Shown in pieces: positions 1-11,438 of a stretch of 64,000 nt of DNA. Under the pieces are notes generated by a model that did no database searches, had not been told where the DNA came from, and worked only from the letters and a program-made list of their open reading frames with translations. Source of the DNA: Deinandra increscens subsp. villosa (Eukaryota; Streptophyta; Magnoliopsida; Asterales; Asteraceae); NCBI GenBank assembly GCA_039602395.1, contig JBCNJP010000019.1, positions 8,882,997 to 8,946,996 on the forward strand, read 5' to 3'. The translations under genes and the position numbers were made by a program. The stretch's first letter is position 1. Every line of letters begins with the position of its first letter.

Positions 1-465
1 CCGCTCAACCATTTTATAGAGCAAAATTAGTGATAGTTAAGTCGATTTTCAAAAGGGAAACCATCCCTGTTCAAAAAATTGAATTTCAATTCTAAAAAGT
101 TACAAAGGGATGGCATTGATTTAAGAATTTTAATTTTAAGAAAAAGAATTAATGCTTTGATTTTTCAAGAAAGAAAAGTGTAACTCTAACAAATTATGTC
201 TAATTTGTTCATCCCATGAGAATTTAGGTCTACCTCTATTTCAAAGTATTAATTCTTTTACTGGATATGTTGTTGTATTTTCCACAAAGGTGTTAACATG
301 TCTTATCAATATTAAATTAATTACATTTATAGGCGTTAATTATCCATAAACGACATTAGAAATCCATAATAACATTAATATGTGACTTTGAAAATGAAAT
401 ATAACTTTGACCATTGACGTTAAAAGAACAAGTAACAACCTCTTATTTGTCTCATTTTTGATTTG
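1..465. other. AT-rich intergenic DNA
   Basis: No open reading frame, splice pattern or transposon end is visible here. The sequence is AT-rich and lies upstream of the SINE-like unit. Confidence 0.5.
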
Positions 466-597
466 TGGTTAAGGAGAGGTGGTAAGACTTTGTCTTCTCT
501 GAAGGTTATGGGTTCAAGACTTCAATCCCTTACAATGGTTTTTCGGGTGTTATTTAGAAGTAAATTAGAGAGTGTGTTAGCAATTAAAAAGAAAAAC
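466..597 (+). mobile_element. SINE-like retroposon (tRNA-type head)
   Basis: A roughly 130-bp unit begins with a tRNA-like A-box region (GTGGTTAAGGAGAGGTGG). It has a B-box match (GGTTCAAGACT) near position 510 and ends in an A-rich tail. A diverged relative is at 23253-23392, sharing the 'GGTTATGRGTT' block and the 3' portion. I could not find clear target duplications, so the borders are approximate. Confidence 0.45.
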
Positions 598-1471
598 TAT
601 TTTACAAAATGTCATAGTTACTTTATTCTCCATTGAGTGTTAAAATATGGATCAAATGTTTCAAAACAATTAATATAACTCAAAAGTGCTAATTGGGTTG
701 TAGTTTAGATGTAAGAAAAAAAAGTATCTTTGATAAAAAGTTTCAAAAACATTTATGAAAAAAAAAAAAAAACTGAAGTTCAAAAAATATAACTCAAAAG
801 AATAAAAATGGACTAATTTTTTTGTGAAACGAAAGTTCAAAGGATTGGATTTGGATTGGTGTAGAAAGAATAAAATATTGTAATTTGTCTTTTATTCTCA
901 GGTAAGTGTTGATGATGCGTCTCTTTCTTTTTCCGTCGATCAAAGCTTTCCCTACAAACACAATTAAAGGTAGAGATAATGGGAAGAAGAATCCAAAAAC
1001 ATAAAATATTTTTTTTTATCAAGCAATTCACCACACCTGATTTTTTTAGGGACTTAAACCCATAAACTCTTTGGGTTTTAAAAGGTTTCTAGTCGGAGAG
1101 ATGTGTAAAATGATTAAGTGAAAACTTGGTAAAGTGTGGGTTCAAATAAATGGAGAATGTGTAAATATAATTGGGAGAAAAATTTGTAAACTGTGAATTC
1201 AAATAAAAAAAAGAGGTTTGTAAATGTTGGACTAATCTTGTAATTATGGCTGAAGTTTGGCACTATGGCATGAGCATAAACACCACCCCAATGACGGGGA
1301 AAGTTGTGGTTTTTTAATTGGTAAAAGGAAGAGAGAAGTGTCGTGTTATAGTTGTGCATTGAAAATTTTAGATGGAGTTAAGATGACAGTAAGATGCCAA
1401 AGGAAACTGTCCCCTTACCTTCGTACTACTAAATTTTTACCGCTCCCTCTACCCTAACAAAACATATATTA
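598..1471. other. AT-rich intergenic DNA
   Basis: Low-complexity A and T runs, including an A13-type run near 760. Short open frames on both strands show no recognisable protein features. Confidence 0.5.
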
Positions 1472-2003
1472 GAGTCTTTACATGATATTTTTAAGAAAAT
1501 CGTTAAAAAACTTATTCTATCTTTATACCTTGTTCTTAAATTTTTAATGGAATGAGATATAAGAGATTTTTAGAACATGTTTGATAAATATTAAAAATAA
1601 CATTGTTTTCATTAAGATATAGAGATAGAGATGATGAATGGGTTTGTGAATATCCTTCCCAATAATTTAAGTATAGTTAAATAATACTATTTTATAGATG
1701 TATCACTTATGTTTTAAAAATGTCACACATCCTATTCTCTTTCTATTCCTATTCAATCAGATAACACTTTTTTTAAAAATTATTTTTTTCTCTTTTTACC
1801 ACTCGAATCACCTCACAACAAATATATATATAAAATAATAAATATAGAGTTAAATAGTAATCTACAAGTATAGGAAAACAATTTTTTTTTACTTTAAATT
1901 GTAGGGATAGAGTATGGATAAGGAATGAAATAGAGTGAATTTTAGTGATTTTATTAATAATTTATAGATAAAGATATAAATAGGAAATGAGTTGTGAATG
2001 CTC
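1472..2003. repeat. Possible Tourist-like MITE
   Basis: The ends are imperfect inverted repeats: TTAGAG near 1470, and its complement CTCTAA in the sequence GAATGCTCTAA near 2003. Both flank an AT-rich interior in which blocks of the left part reappear inverted on the right. There is no coding capacity. The flanking duplication is not convincing (TTA against TAA), so this is a weak call. Confidence 0.3.
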
Positions 2004-3495
2004 TAAGATCGAATGTTTTTTGATGCTTTGACTTGTTATTGGGTTTTTTTTGGATCGCTAACGAGAATAAAAAGCGCAGGCCGGAGTGGAGTCGATGGAG
2101 AGACTTTGTTTATGGCCGAGTTGTTTGTGTTTTTCCTGGGTATTTTTCTTCCTTTCTAGGTTGCTAGCCTCTTAATAAATTCCCGTTGCTTTGCCGTCAA
2201 ATCATTAAATAAAATAGTCTAATGTTAATTTTTTTTTTATTTAAGCTTTGAAATTGTTGTTGAGAAAATAATGGTGACAAATATAAATAAATTCGGATTT
2301 GAGAAAACTCAATAATCTAAATAAACTTTATAATGTAAATAAAAATAGAGCAATTTGTTGATTCATGTTTTGTCATTGGTTGAGAAGATAGTGACTGAAA
2401 AGAGATAATAGAGGAAAATGTCCTTGAAGTGATTTGATCTTGTAACAACCCCAATGTAGTGGTCAAACTTGTAAGGTAGCACTGCAAAATGAACCTCATT
2501 AATGGGCCCATTTCTCTCTGTGGTAATGGACCCTACTCACATGAGAAAAGTGGACTATACTAAATGCAAGAAACATATAATGTCCAAATTAAAACTTACA
2601 CACTTTTATATATCAAAATCCTCTCTATTGATATTAACATAATACTAACTCATAAACTCTTCAATTATATATTTATTAACTATAAAACTTGCACACTCTA
2701 CTTATTGGAAAGAGACTTCACATTTAACAAATTAGTACCATTAGAACAAAACAAAAGTCCTTTACAAAATATGTGTATTATGTATGTATACGTGTTTATG
2801 TAAAAATATAAAATGGCTTTTACATATGAGACGTATGAGTATCCAAGATATGATGTATGTGTTTAGAATGAGTGTATATATGTTTATTAAACTAGAAGTG
2901 ATCTTAGACGGTACATTCTAATGATTTAGACACATAATTAAAATCAAACTGGTCATTCACGTGTGAGACCCAAACAATTTCGATGTAGCTTTTTTAATGA
3001 CAACTTGTCACTTACAAGCACTATAGTATTAGACTACTAGATTTAGACGCATAGTTTGTCACACAATCCATGAATATTGTTTAAAAACTTCTTTTTATTC
3101 TATTAAGATATAGTAATAGCACACCCATTTTTAAATAACAAAACTGATTTAAGCCAAAGAGTCAACATTTAATGTTCTTTTACCGTTTCACTCATTTTTT
3201 GTTTCATATTCTTTTCATGCTAGGGTAACTGATGGGCCACGTAGGAAAATCGTTTGAGATGGGTGGTGATGAGCATACTGATTAGGATGTAGTGTTTGGG
3301 TGCTGCTATACTCATCCATTTTATCTCATTTTCAAATGTTGTACACTATCCTCTAAGTTTTTGAAAGAATATCCTTCAAATTTGTTATTTTTTATTTAGT
3401 TTTTATTTATTTAAACAAAATAAAATTTGTATAGAAAATATCACCCTCTTTATTTGAAGTAGCCCTACCAAGCGCAACAGTGGCAGTGATAGCTA
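2004..3495. other. AT-rich intergenic DNA
   Basis: No supported gene. Short frames near 2317-2511 and 2564-2803 have AT-driven composition and no motif. Around 3230-3320 there is a short stretch reminiscent of Harbinger-type MITE ends (GGTGCTGCTATACTC), too eroded to delimit. Confidence 0.45.
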
Positions 3496-3503
3496 CTTCA
3501 AGC

Positions 3504-4380
3504 TAGGGGTGTTCAACGGCTTGGTTTACGGTTTATTCGGTTTGAATTTTTTTAGCACATCTGTAAATTGAACCGAACCGTAGGAAAGTCCCAAACTCAA
3601 CCATATCCAACCGCATTCAATTCTGATTGATTTAGGATAAAATCGAATAAACCATATTCAACCGAATAACATATTTTGCTTTTTCCGGCTAACAAAAAAT
3701 AAATAATAAATAAATAAACGAACAAAAAGCATTTTTAACATAGCCTAAGAGTTTTGAACCACAATACAACATACAACTGAATACAGATAGTCTTAAACAT
3801 ATTTTTTTTCTTCGGATGATGATTATGGTAGAAATTGAAGAGAACGTAAAATGCATAAAAATTGAAATTGAATGTCAAATGCATACAAATTAGAGTCCCT
3901 GTTGGTATTAGAAGTCATTTTCTTATCAATTATATTTGATACAAAACTCAAGAACAAAAGATGATGATTATGGTAGAAATTGAAGTGAATGTTATGCAAA
4001 AGAAAAGAAGGAATATGCTGTATATATTCTATGTGAGGAACAAGAACAACAAACAAAATAACTAGATGAGTTGATGATTTACATAAAGTTTAACCTAGAA
4101 TCCTTACTTAGATTATGAATGGGCTAACTTAATTCTCAATAGGCTAAAATTCTTATTACATGGTTAAAAAGATTTTTTGAAAAAATATATAAAAATTTAA
4201 TTATTCGGTTTAAATGGATAACTAAATAAACCGAATAAAAAAACACAAAACCGTAAACCGTATTCAAAACCCTAAACCGAACCAAATAAACGAACTTATA
4301 ATACGGATCGGGTTATTCAGATACGGATACGGTTTGATTTCTTGATTTATTCGGATTTTGATTATTTATGAATACCCATA
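3504..4380. mobile_element. Non-autonomous hAT element
   Basis: An 877-bp element with 12-bp terminal inverted repeats (TAGGGGTGTTCA at left; TGAATACCCATA at right, 10 of 12 pairs). It is flanked by a perfect 8-bp target duplication CTTCAAGC at 3496-3503 and 4381-4388. Eight-base duplications with a TAGGG-type terminus are the signature of hAT elements. The subterminal parts contain repeated 'CGGTTT/ACCGAA/CGGTTTATTCGG' motifs on both sides. No transposase frame is present. Two near-identical 26-bp blocks (GATGATGATTATGGTAGAAA plus flank) lie inside at about 3815 and 3960. Confidence 0.8.
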
Positions 4381-4388
4381 CTTCAAGC

Positions 4389-5426
4389 CGCCACAACCGG
4401 TTAACAAAGCAGTGGGTATAACCTAACCTCCACCCTAACAAGTTTAAACACTTGATACAAAAAACTAAATTAATAGTTTAACATCTTCTATTATTATCTT
4501 GTATATGTTCCACGATGTGGACAACACTCCATTGTGAAAGTGATGATCGATAGACATGGCTCACAAAGTCGTCGGTGAAACCTACGCCGCCCCTTCTTTT
4601 CACTTTACCCATCAATTACACTTTTTCCCTTAAGATTTTTATATGTTACCCTTATTGAATCTTTTATTTATGGCTCTATTTTTTTAGTTGAGTGGTGTAA
4701 AGAAAGGGAATGAAGTGAGGCTACGTGATATATGTTATAGTGCGAAAGAATATGAAGAGGGCTTCTATGAATCCTATAGAAAAACTTTGAAGTTACGTAA
4801 TGCAATGATAAACCACAATGCATAGCTCATTAAGATCAACATGCATGATTCGCTAGTATCTATTATGACTTGTTACCAATTTTATGTAGTGTCTCTTAAC
4901 ATAGCTAAAATAATATATAATTAAGTCGTATCAACTGTAGGTATACTGGGCCACTTTTTAGAAAATAAATTAATAAATATTTAAATATTAATTACGATAA
5001 TCTTATTATTTTACATGGAAAATGTAGTACTCATACCGTTACAAAGATAAATAAATGAATGAATGTTACAGAAACGTAAATTTACTATAGTGCAGGGGTC
5101 TTGACTGACAAGTATTGAATATCCTTCTTGCGTCTTCAAGATCTTCAAGTCTTCATTCTCAAAGCGTTTCTTGTACCGATACGCTTTAACACATGAGACA
5201 AACTAAATGGGTTAGCGGTGGTTGAGGATTGGGTTAAACCCGGTCCCTTAAAACAGATTATGGGTCTCCATGCGAGCACCCGTAGGTCTTCCAGGGTACA
5301 ACAACCATAACAGTAGTCATACTGCCGGAAATGAGCTCACAACCGAGTTCCATCGAGATATAAGAACATAAATACACAATCTCATGTTCTTGAAAGTACT
5401 CCTCTCATTAATGGTGTAAGAATTTT
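4389..5426. other. Intergenic DNA; right part looks like an old LTR
   Basis: Positions 4389-5080 hold nothing recognisable. From about 5090 the base composition becomes less AT-rich. Together with 10488-10882, on the other side of the young copia insertion, this part looks like one older LTR-like sequence: on the minus strand it would start TGTTGGAATCT at 10882. No second copy or internal region is present, so it would be a solo LTR or remnant. Confidence 0.3.
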
Positions 5427-5431
5427 AGTTG

Positions 5432-5833
5432 TGTAGAGAAAATGACTTGAAATTCCTCTCATCCTCACCGAAACACTCATGAAGAAAACGATGAAATTGA
5501 ACACACTATATCAAACCAAATGAAGAAATTCTTATTACAATCACGAAACGATTACACAAGAAACAGAGAGAGAGAATCAATTAGACTAGTTTCTAATTCG
5601 TCATGAAGGAATGCGATTTTTCCCCCAATTTATGCAAGCGATCAGCTGTACGCTCCTTCTAACGGCCTTCAACAACAAAGTTACAACTAGACCCCTTGTA
5701 CAATACTAATCCTGCTTATAAGTGCCAGAAACTACAAGTTTCTATTATTTACCCTTTTGGCACAAAAAGTTTATTAACTCTAAAACTAACTGAATATCTT
5801 CACTTGGTTATGTATTTGACTTAATACTCAACA
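5432..5833 (-). repeat. 3' LTR of the copia element
   Basis: A 402-bp direct terminal repeat, bounded on the plus strand by TGTAGAGAAAATG and CTCAACA. It matches 10086-10487 with one substitution, located in a short GA run. It provides the polyadenylation region of the element. Confidence 0.95.
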
Positions 5834-5847
5834 AACTCCACCTTAAG
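5834..5847 (-). other. Polypurine tract of the copia element
   Basis: On the minus strand the sequence reads AAGGTGGAGTT directly before the 3' LTR. It is purine-rich and correctly placed to prime plus-strand DNA synthesis. Confidence 0.8.
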
Positions 5848-6010
5848 CCAAATACACTATCATAACAGTTAACATTGAACAAAATTATAGACTTAATGCT
5901 TACACATTATCACTGGACAACAGAGGCTAAATTAGCTTGAAAATCCTAGTGTGTTTTTCGCACCAAATCTACAACTTTCAATATTAACTCAATTGGTTTC
6001 GAAAGATTAA

Positions 6011-9000
6011 CTAACCAACTCCAAGTTCCTCCAAGCAGAACTGAAATTTAGTTCCAGGAACTACTTTGGTTAACATGTCAGCAGCATTAATCTCTGACTT
6101 CACATACTTGATTACCACTCTCTTAGAGTTAACAACCTCTCTAATAAAGTGCAGCTTTACATCAATATGTTTACTCCTGTTGTGAAACACCTGATTTTTA
6201 GATAACTGGATAGCACCACTATTGTCACACAACACCAAACTTTCTGTGACATGAATTCCCATTTCTGTGCAGAACCCCTTTAGCCAAACTGCTTCCTTGA
6301 TGGCCTCAGTTAAAGCAATAAATTCAGCCTCAGTTGTTGACAAAGCTACCACATGCTGGAGAGTAGACTTCCAACTCACAATGCCACCACTGACCTTAAA
6401 CACATACCCTGTAATGCTTCTTCCCTTATCCAAATCCTTAGCAAAATCTGAGTCCACATATCCAATTACCTTTCCTACTCCTTCATCACACTTCCCTAAC
6501 AGCAGCCCATGATTAATGGTTCCCTTTAAGTACCTGAATATCCACTTAACAGCTTCCCAGTGGGTTCTACCAGGATTGCTTAAAAACCTACTAACCAATC
6601 CTACACTATAGGCTAAGTCAGGCCTAGTACACACCATTAAGAACATGAGAGACCCAACAGCACTAGCATAAGGGACTTTAGACATCATCCTAATAGCTTC
6701 TTCTGACTTAGGACTATCTAACCTTGACAGTTTAAAATGTGGCCCTAAAGGAGTTGTCACTGGCTTGCTAAGATCCATAGAATAGTTGGCCAGAATCTTC
6801 TTAATGTATCCTGTTTGACACAATTTAATTATTCTGTTTGGCCTGTCTCTAACTATCTCCATGCCTATTATTTTCTTAGCACAACCTAACTCTTTCATCT
6901 CAAATTTTTCCATGAGCACATTCTTAATTTCAGTGATTTGGTCCTTGTCTCTACACATAACCAACATATCATCTACATAAAGTAAGAGATATATATACTC
7001 CCCTGGATTATACTCTCTATAATATACACAGGGATCATAATCACTCCTAGTATAACCACTATTAACAACATGCTCATCAAATTTATGGTACCACATTCTA
7101 GGTGACTGCTTTAAGCCATACAATGACTTATTCAGTAAGCACACCTGGTCTTTTCTACCCTTAGCTTCATATCCTAATGGTTGCTCCATATATATAACCT
7201 CATCAAGGTCACCATGCAAAAAAGTTGTCTTAACATCGAGTTGTTCAATTTCTAGATCCTGTATTGCAGCTAATGACAACATAATTCTAATTGAAGTATG
7301 CTTTACAACAGGTGAGCAAATTTCTGTATAATCAACCCCAGCCTGTTGAGTAAAACCCTTAGCTACCAACCTTGCCTTGAACCTAGGAACATCTCCTACA
7401 CTTAAGCCTTCTTTCAGTTTGTATAACCACTTACACTTAACAGTTTTCTGTTCCTTAGGCCTATCTACAAGAGTCCATGTGTTATTCTTAATCAATGAGT
7501 TCATTTCCTCATTCATAGCCTGCACCCATTGACTACTTGCATCAGATTGTATAGCCTCATCATAGCTTATTGGTTCAACAATACTTTCCATGGCACCTAC
7601 ATTAAACACATAAGCAGCTAAGTCATGGTCATCCCTAAACCTTATGGGAACCACTATCTCCCTCCTAGGCCTGTCCCTGGCTATACTATAACCCTGCTGA
7701 TCATTATTTCCTCCCTGCACAGGACTCTCAGTTCTATTTCCTGAATTACCCCCTTGCTCAGATTGACTAGGTTCACTTATATTTCCTTCACTATTATGAT
7801 CACTAACTACTTGATCAAACACTAAGTGATCATCCTCCACCTCAATCTGAATCTCCTTATTAGTATTTGAACTAGAAACCCCTATCACATCTCTATACAT
7901 CACCTCTTCATTAAAGGTTACATTCCTACTTATGACTACCTTAGGACTACCACCTTCAAGCCTCCACAATCTATATCCTTTTATACCCTCAGGATAGCCT
8001 AGCATAATGCACTTCTGTGCTCTTGGCTCTAATTTGCCTTGATCTATGTGAGAGTATGCAACTGAACCAAACACTCTCAACCTACTCAGATCAGGCTTAA
8101 TACCAGTCCATTTCTCAATAGGAGTCTTCATCTCAATAGCAGATGATGGGGTTCTATTTATCAAATATGCTGAGGTTGCTAAGGCCTCAGCCCAGAATTT
8201 CTTGGGTAAGCCAGAACTAGATAGTAAACACCTCACCTTGTCTAACAAGGTCCTATTCATCCTTTCCACTAATCCATTCTGTTGTGGAGTATACACAACA
8301 GTTCTATGCCTATCTATTCCATGTTCCCTACAAAACTGATCAAATTGGTTATTACAAAACTCAAGCCCATTATCAGTCCTCAATTTCTTAACCTTTCTTT
8401 CTGTTTGCCTTTCAACCAGGGTTTTCCACTCTTTAAACTTGCTAAAAGCTTCATCCTTAGTTCTAAGAACAAATACCCATAACCTTCTAGAGTGATCATC
8501 AATAAGGGATAAGAAATATAAGGCTCCACCTATTGATTGAGTTCTAGCTGGTCCCCAAAGGTCTGCATGTATGTAGTCAAGAATGGACTTAGTTTTCTGA
8601 GTGCTTCTACCAAATTTAACCTTATGAGCCTTGCCTATGACACAGTGTTCACAGAAACCATGTTCTACCTCTTTTAAATTTCCTAAGACACCTTGTTTAT
8701 TCAACTCACTCAGGCCTTTAGAGCTAACATGACCTAACCTTTGATGCCATTTCATGGCATCACTACAAGTCTTAGGGATAGTAACATTCACACCTATGTA
8801 ACTAGCATTACCATTAAGAAAATAAATGTTATTACCTTTTCTTGTACCTGAAATCACAGTCATTGCTCCTTTAGACACCTTTGCCTTACCATCCCTGAGG
8901 CTAACATGATAACCAATCTTTTCTAATGTTCCCAATGAGATCAAGCTTCTCCTCAACTTTGGTATGTATCTTACATCCAGCAACTCCACCTCAGACCCAT

Positions 9001-10003
9001 TATCCATTTTGAGACTTACTGTTCCTATTCCAAGAACATCACAGGGCCTATCATCTCCTAGTTGCACTACCCCAAAATTTCCTTCCCTAATCTCTATGAA
9101 ACATTCTCTAAGTGGTGACATGTGAAAAGAACAACCAGAGTCTAATATCCACTCATGCCGGGCATCATCTTTACTCACAACATTTAGTACTTCTGCACTC
9201 TCATAACCTTCAGACTCACCATCAGTATTGTAATTTCCACTCTTGGAACTGCTATTATCATTTCTTGATTTCTTTCTCTCTGGGCAATCCTTCTTAAGAT
9301 GCTTCTCAGACTGACATATGAAGCATCTTCTCTTGTATTTTGACTTGGATCTATGTTGCCCCTTATTCTTTGAATATTTGTGATCTCTATTCTCTGGTCT
9401 GCCTCTAACATATAAACCATCACTGCTTTCTTTGACTTCATTTCTTCTTTTAAGTTCTCTGGAATTCAGTGCAGATTGTACTTCTTCCATGGAAATAGAT
9501 TCCCTTCCATACATCAGAGTTTCCACAAAATGCTCATATGATGGTGAGAGTGAAGTCAAGAATATTATTGCTTGATCTTCATCCTCTATAGTGACATCAA
9601 TATTTTCCAAGCCTATGATCAACTTATTGAATTCATCACTATGTTCATCTACTGATTTCCCAGGTTCCATTTGAAAGGTATACAACTTCTTTTTCAAGAA
9701 CAGTCTATTGGCAAGTGACTTCGTCATATAGAGACTTTCAAGCTTTAACCACATACCTGCTGCAGTTGTTTCCCTTGAAACTTCTCTCAACACTTTGTCT
9801 CCAAGGCAGAGAACTATGGAGCTATGTGCCTTTGCCAGTACGTCATACCAGTCGTCTTCCTCTATGTAATCTGGACGACTATTCTCGCCTGACAGTGCTT
9901 CCACAACACCTTGATAGGTTAGCAATGCTCGCATCTTAACCCTCCATAGTCCGAAATCGTTTTTCCCATCAAATTTTTCCACATCGAACTTCGCGGACAC
10001 CAT
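6011..10003 (-). CDS. Copia gag-pol polyprotein (intact)
   Basis: A 1330-residue uninterrupted polyprotein. Residues about 1-220 are the gag (UBN2-type) region with a basic tail. A CX2CX4HX4C zinc knuckle lies at 227-240. The aspartic protease has D-S-G at 288-290. The integrase has an HHCC zinc site at about 415-460, ending in C-E-H-C, followed by the catalytic core with HADLWGP, RTDNG and the NGLVERMNRT glutamate. The reverse transcriptase has DVKTTFLHGDL, SLYGLKQ and the YVDD catalytic box. RNase H carries DSDFAKD, STTEAEF and DNSGAI. The first ATG is only about 80 nt after the 5' LTR, as expected for a single-frame copia element. No stop or frameshift is seen and every catalytic motif is present, so it could still be mobile. 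There is no envelope-like extension. The lineage within copia is not assigned. Confidence 0.96.
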   Translation of the reverse strand: MVSAKFDVEKFDGKNDFGLWRVKMRALLTYQGVVEALSGENSRPDYIEEDDWYDVLAKAHSSIVLCLGDKVLREVSRETTAAGMWLKLESLYMTKSLANRLFLKKKLYTFQMEPGKSVDEHSDEFNKLIIGLENIDVTIEDEDQAIIFLTSLSPSYEHFVETLMYGRESISMEEVQSALNSRELKRRNEVKESSDGLYVRGRPENRDHKYSKNKGQHRSKSKYKRRCFICQSEKHLKKDCPERKKSRNDNSSSKSGNYNTDGESEGYESAEVLNVVSKDDARHEWILDSGCSFHMSPLRECFIEIREGNFGVVQLGDDRPCDVLGIGTVSLKMDNGSEVELLDVRYIPKLRRSLISLGTLEKIGYHVSLRDGKAKVSKGAMTVISGTRKGNNIYFLNGNASYIGVNVTIPKTCSDAMKWHQRLGHVSSKGLSELNKQGVLGNLKEVEHGFCEHCVIGKAHKVKFGRSTQKTKSILDYIHADLWGPARTQSIGGALYFLSLIDDHSRRLWVFVLRTKDEAFSKFKEWKTLVERQTERKVKKLRTDNGLEFCNNQFDQFCREHGIDRHRTVVYTPQQNGLVERMNRTLLDKVRCLLSSSGLPKKFWAEALATSAYLINRTPSSAIEMKTPIEKWTGIKPDLSRLRVFGSVAYSHIDQGKLEPRAQKCIMLGYPEGIKGYRLWRLEGGSPKVVISRNVTFNEEVMYRDVIGVSSSNTNKEIQIEVEDDHLVFDQVVSDHNSEGNISEPSQSEQGGNSGNRTESPVQGGNNDQQGYSIARDRPRREIVVPIRFRDDHDLAAYVFNVGAMESIVEPISYDEAIQSDASSQWVQAMNEEMNSLIKNNTWTLVDRPKEQKTVKCKWLYKLKEGLSVGDVPRFKARLVAKGFTQQAGVDYTEICSPVVKHTSIRIMLSLAAIQDLEIEQLDVKTTFLHGDLDEVIYMEQPLGYEAKGRKDQVCLLNKSLYGLKQSPRMWYHKFDEHVVNSGYTRSDYDPCVYYREYNPGEYIYLLLYVDDMLVMCRDKDQITEIKNVLMEKFEMKELGCAKKIIGMEIVRDRPNRIIKLCQTGYIKKILANYSMDLSKPVTTPLGPHFKLSRLDSPKSEEAIRMMSKVPYASAVGSLMFLMVCTRPDLAYSVGLVSRFLSNPGRTHWEAVKWIFRYLKGTINHGLLLGKCDEGVGKVIGYVDSDFAKDLDKGRSITGYVFKVSGGIVSWKSTLQHVVALSTTEAEFIALTEAIKEAVWLKGFCTEMGIHVTESLVLCDNSGAIQLSKNQVFHNRSKHIDVKLHFIREVVNSKRVVIKYVKSEINAADMLTKVVPGTKFQFCLEELGVG

Positions 10004-10071
10004 TTCTTGATCTGGCCTGAATCACCTTCAACGAATACCTTCTTGAATCTTCAGCGAGAGCCCCTAACCGA

Positions 10072-10085
10072 GCTCTGATACCAAT
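10072..10085 (-). other. tRNA-iMet primer-binding site
   Basis: On the minus strand TGGTATCAGAGC follows the end of the 5' LTR after a 2-nt spacer. This is complementary to the 3' end of plant initiator methionine tRNA, the usual copia primer. Confidence 0.92.
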
Positions 10086-10487
10086 TGTAGAGAAAATGAC
10101 TTGAAATTCCTCTCATCCTCACCGAAACACTCATGAAGAAAACGATGAAATTGAACACACTATATCAAACCAAATGAAGAAATTCTTATTACAATCACGA
10201 AACGATTACACAAGAAACAGAGACAGAGAATCAATTAGACTAGTTTCTAATTCGTCATGAAGGAATGCGATTTTTCCCCCAATTTATGCAAGCGATCAGC
10301 TGTACGCTCCTTCTAACGGCCTTCAACAACAAAGTTACAACTAGACCCCTTGTACAATACTAATCCTGCTTATAAGTGCCAGAAACTACAAGTTTCTATT
10401 ATTTACCCTTTTGGCACAAAAAGTTTATTAACTCTAAAACTAACTGAATATCTTCACTTGGTTATGTATTTGACTTAATACTCAACA
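10086..10487 (-). repeat. 5' LTR of the copia element
   Basis: A 402-bp repeat, identical to 5432-5833 except for one base. As the upstream LTR on the minus strand it carries the promoter of the element. Confidence 0.95.
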
Positions 10488-10882
10488 AGTTGAAGTAAAA
10501 GGGGTTATAGAGAAACATTAGAGATACATAATCTCTAAACTCAAGAGTCCTCCTCTCAAGTATGTTTCTCTCAAGTATGGTGCTCCCAAATATGGTTTAA
10601 ATCTTTCTTAGTGTTTCAAGGCATATTTCAACCAATGCTTACATTGATATTTATAGGTGATGAGTTGTAAGAAGTCATTCACCATAAATTAAACATTATC
10701 ATAAATTTAGTTGAAACTCATTCAACAAAAGTTACGACTTACCTCTAAAGAGGAACATTTGAAACATCTTTCACCATAAGAGTTAAGTTGAAATATCATT
10801 TAACTCATAACCACTATTCTCCATTCATTTCATATTATTAAATAATATATAAAATAAAATATATATTTAATAGATTCCAACA
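10488..10882 (-). repeat. Right part of an older LTR-like repeat
   Basis: On the minus strand this begins TGTTGGAATCT, a typical LTR start, and continues as AT-rich sequence up to the copia insertion site at 10488. The other half would be at about 5090-5431. No coding region of its own remains. Confidence 0.3.
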
Positions 10883-11324
10883 TCAACTCTTCAAGACAAA
10901 AGTAGGATCAAATTAAGATTAAATACAAGCAACATAAGCTCATAATCTGTATGGTGTGATCATGGCCAGATCTTCCTTTGAGCCGGGGGTAGCCCTAACA
11001 CGCCCCCACCCTTGTTTTTTTTCTTTAATAGTGTTAATCTTATTAGTTATTACGTTCACTCAAAAAAAAAAAGTTACGCACTAATGGGTCCCTTTATTTG
11101 AATGTTAAGAATTACCCGGGGTGTATGATATTAAATTATTAATTAGTTCATAAATGATTTCTTTTTATCACAATACGACATGATTGGTGACCAGGGGTCA
11201 TAATGACCCATTATGTCTTGTATGGCCCGAAATATAGTACAACGTGACTTATATGACCGTTTCATTCATGATTAAGATATTAAACTTATTACATCATGTC
11301 AATAAATTATAAAATGGAGTTAGA
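10883..11324. other. Intergenic DNA without a recognisable gene
   Basis: AT-rich, with short GC-richer islands near 10980. I see no transposon terminus or reading frame of note. Confidence 0.45.
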
Positions 11325-11438
11325 TTTTTTTTTTATGAACGCTAACTAAACCTTCGGAAAACCAGAGAATATTGACACCCCAGTTGAGCTCATTTTAGTA
11401 AAAATCCACCTCAATGAGAACTAGGTTGTAAAACCTGG
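11325..11438 (-). mobile_element. 5'-truncated SINE copy
   Basis: The minus strand reads AGGTTTTACAACC, then GAGGTGGATTTTTACT and AATGAGCTCAACTGG, and ends GCGTTCATAAAAAAAA. The same ordered blocks occur in the full SINE at 20856-21112 and in the copy near 63000. The tRNA-like head is missing here. Confidence 0.65.

Larger units (their letters stand above)
5432..10487 (-). mobile_element. Complete Ty1/copia LTR retrotransposon
   Basis: A 5056-bp element transcribed on the minus strand. Two 402-bp LTRs (5432-5833 and 10086-10487) start TG and end CA. They are flanked by a perfect 5-bp target duplication AGTTG (5427-5431 and 10488-10492). Next to the 5' LTR is a primer-binding site matching initiator-Met tRNA. 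A purine-rich tract abuts the 3' LTR. A single 1330-codon gag-pol frame fills the interior in the order gag, protease, integrase, reverse transcriptase, RNase H, which is the copia order. The LTRs differ at a single site that I could find (GAGAGAGAG against GAGACAGAG), so the insertion is very recent. The element split an older repeat. Confidence 0.96.

Noticed and set aside
466..597. B-box matches considered as functional tRNA genes
   Set aside because: No cloverleaf with acceptor and anticodon stems can be formed. A-rich tails and dispersed copies indicate SINEs.
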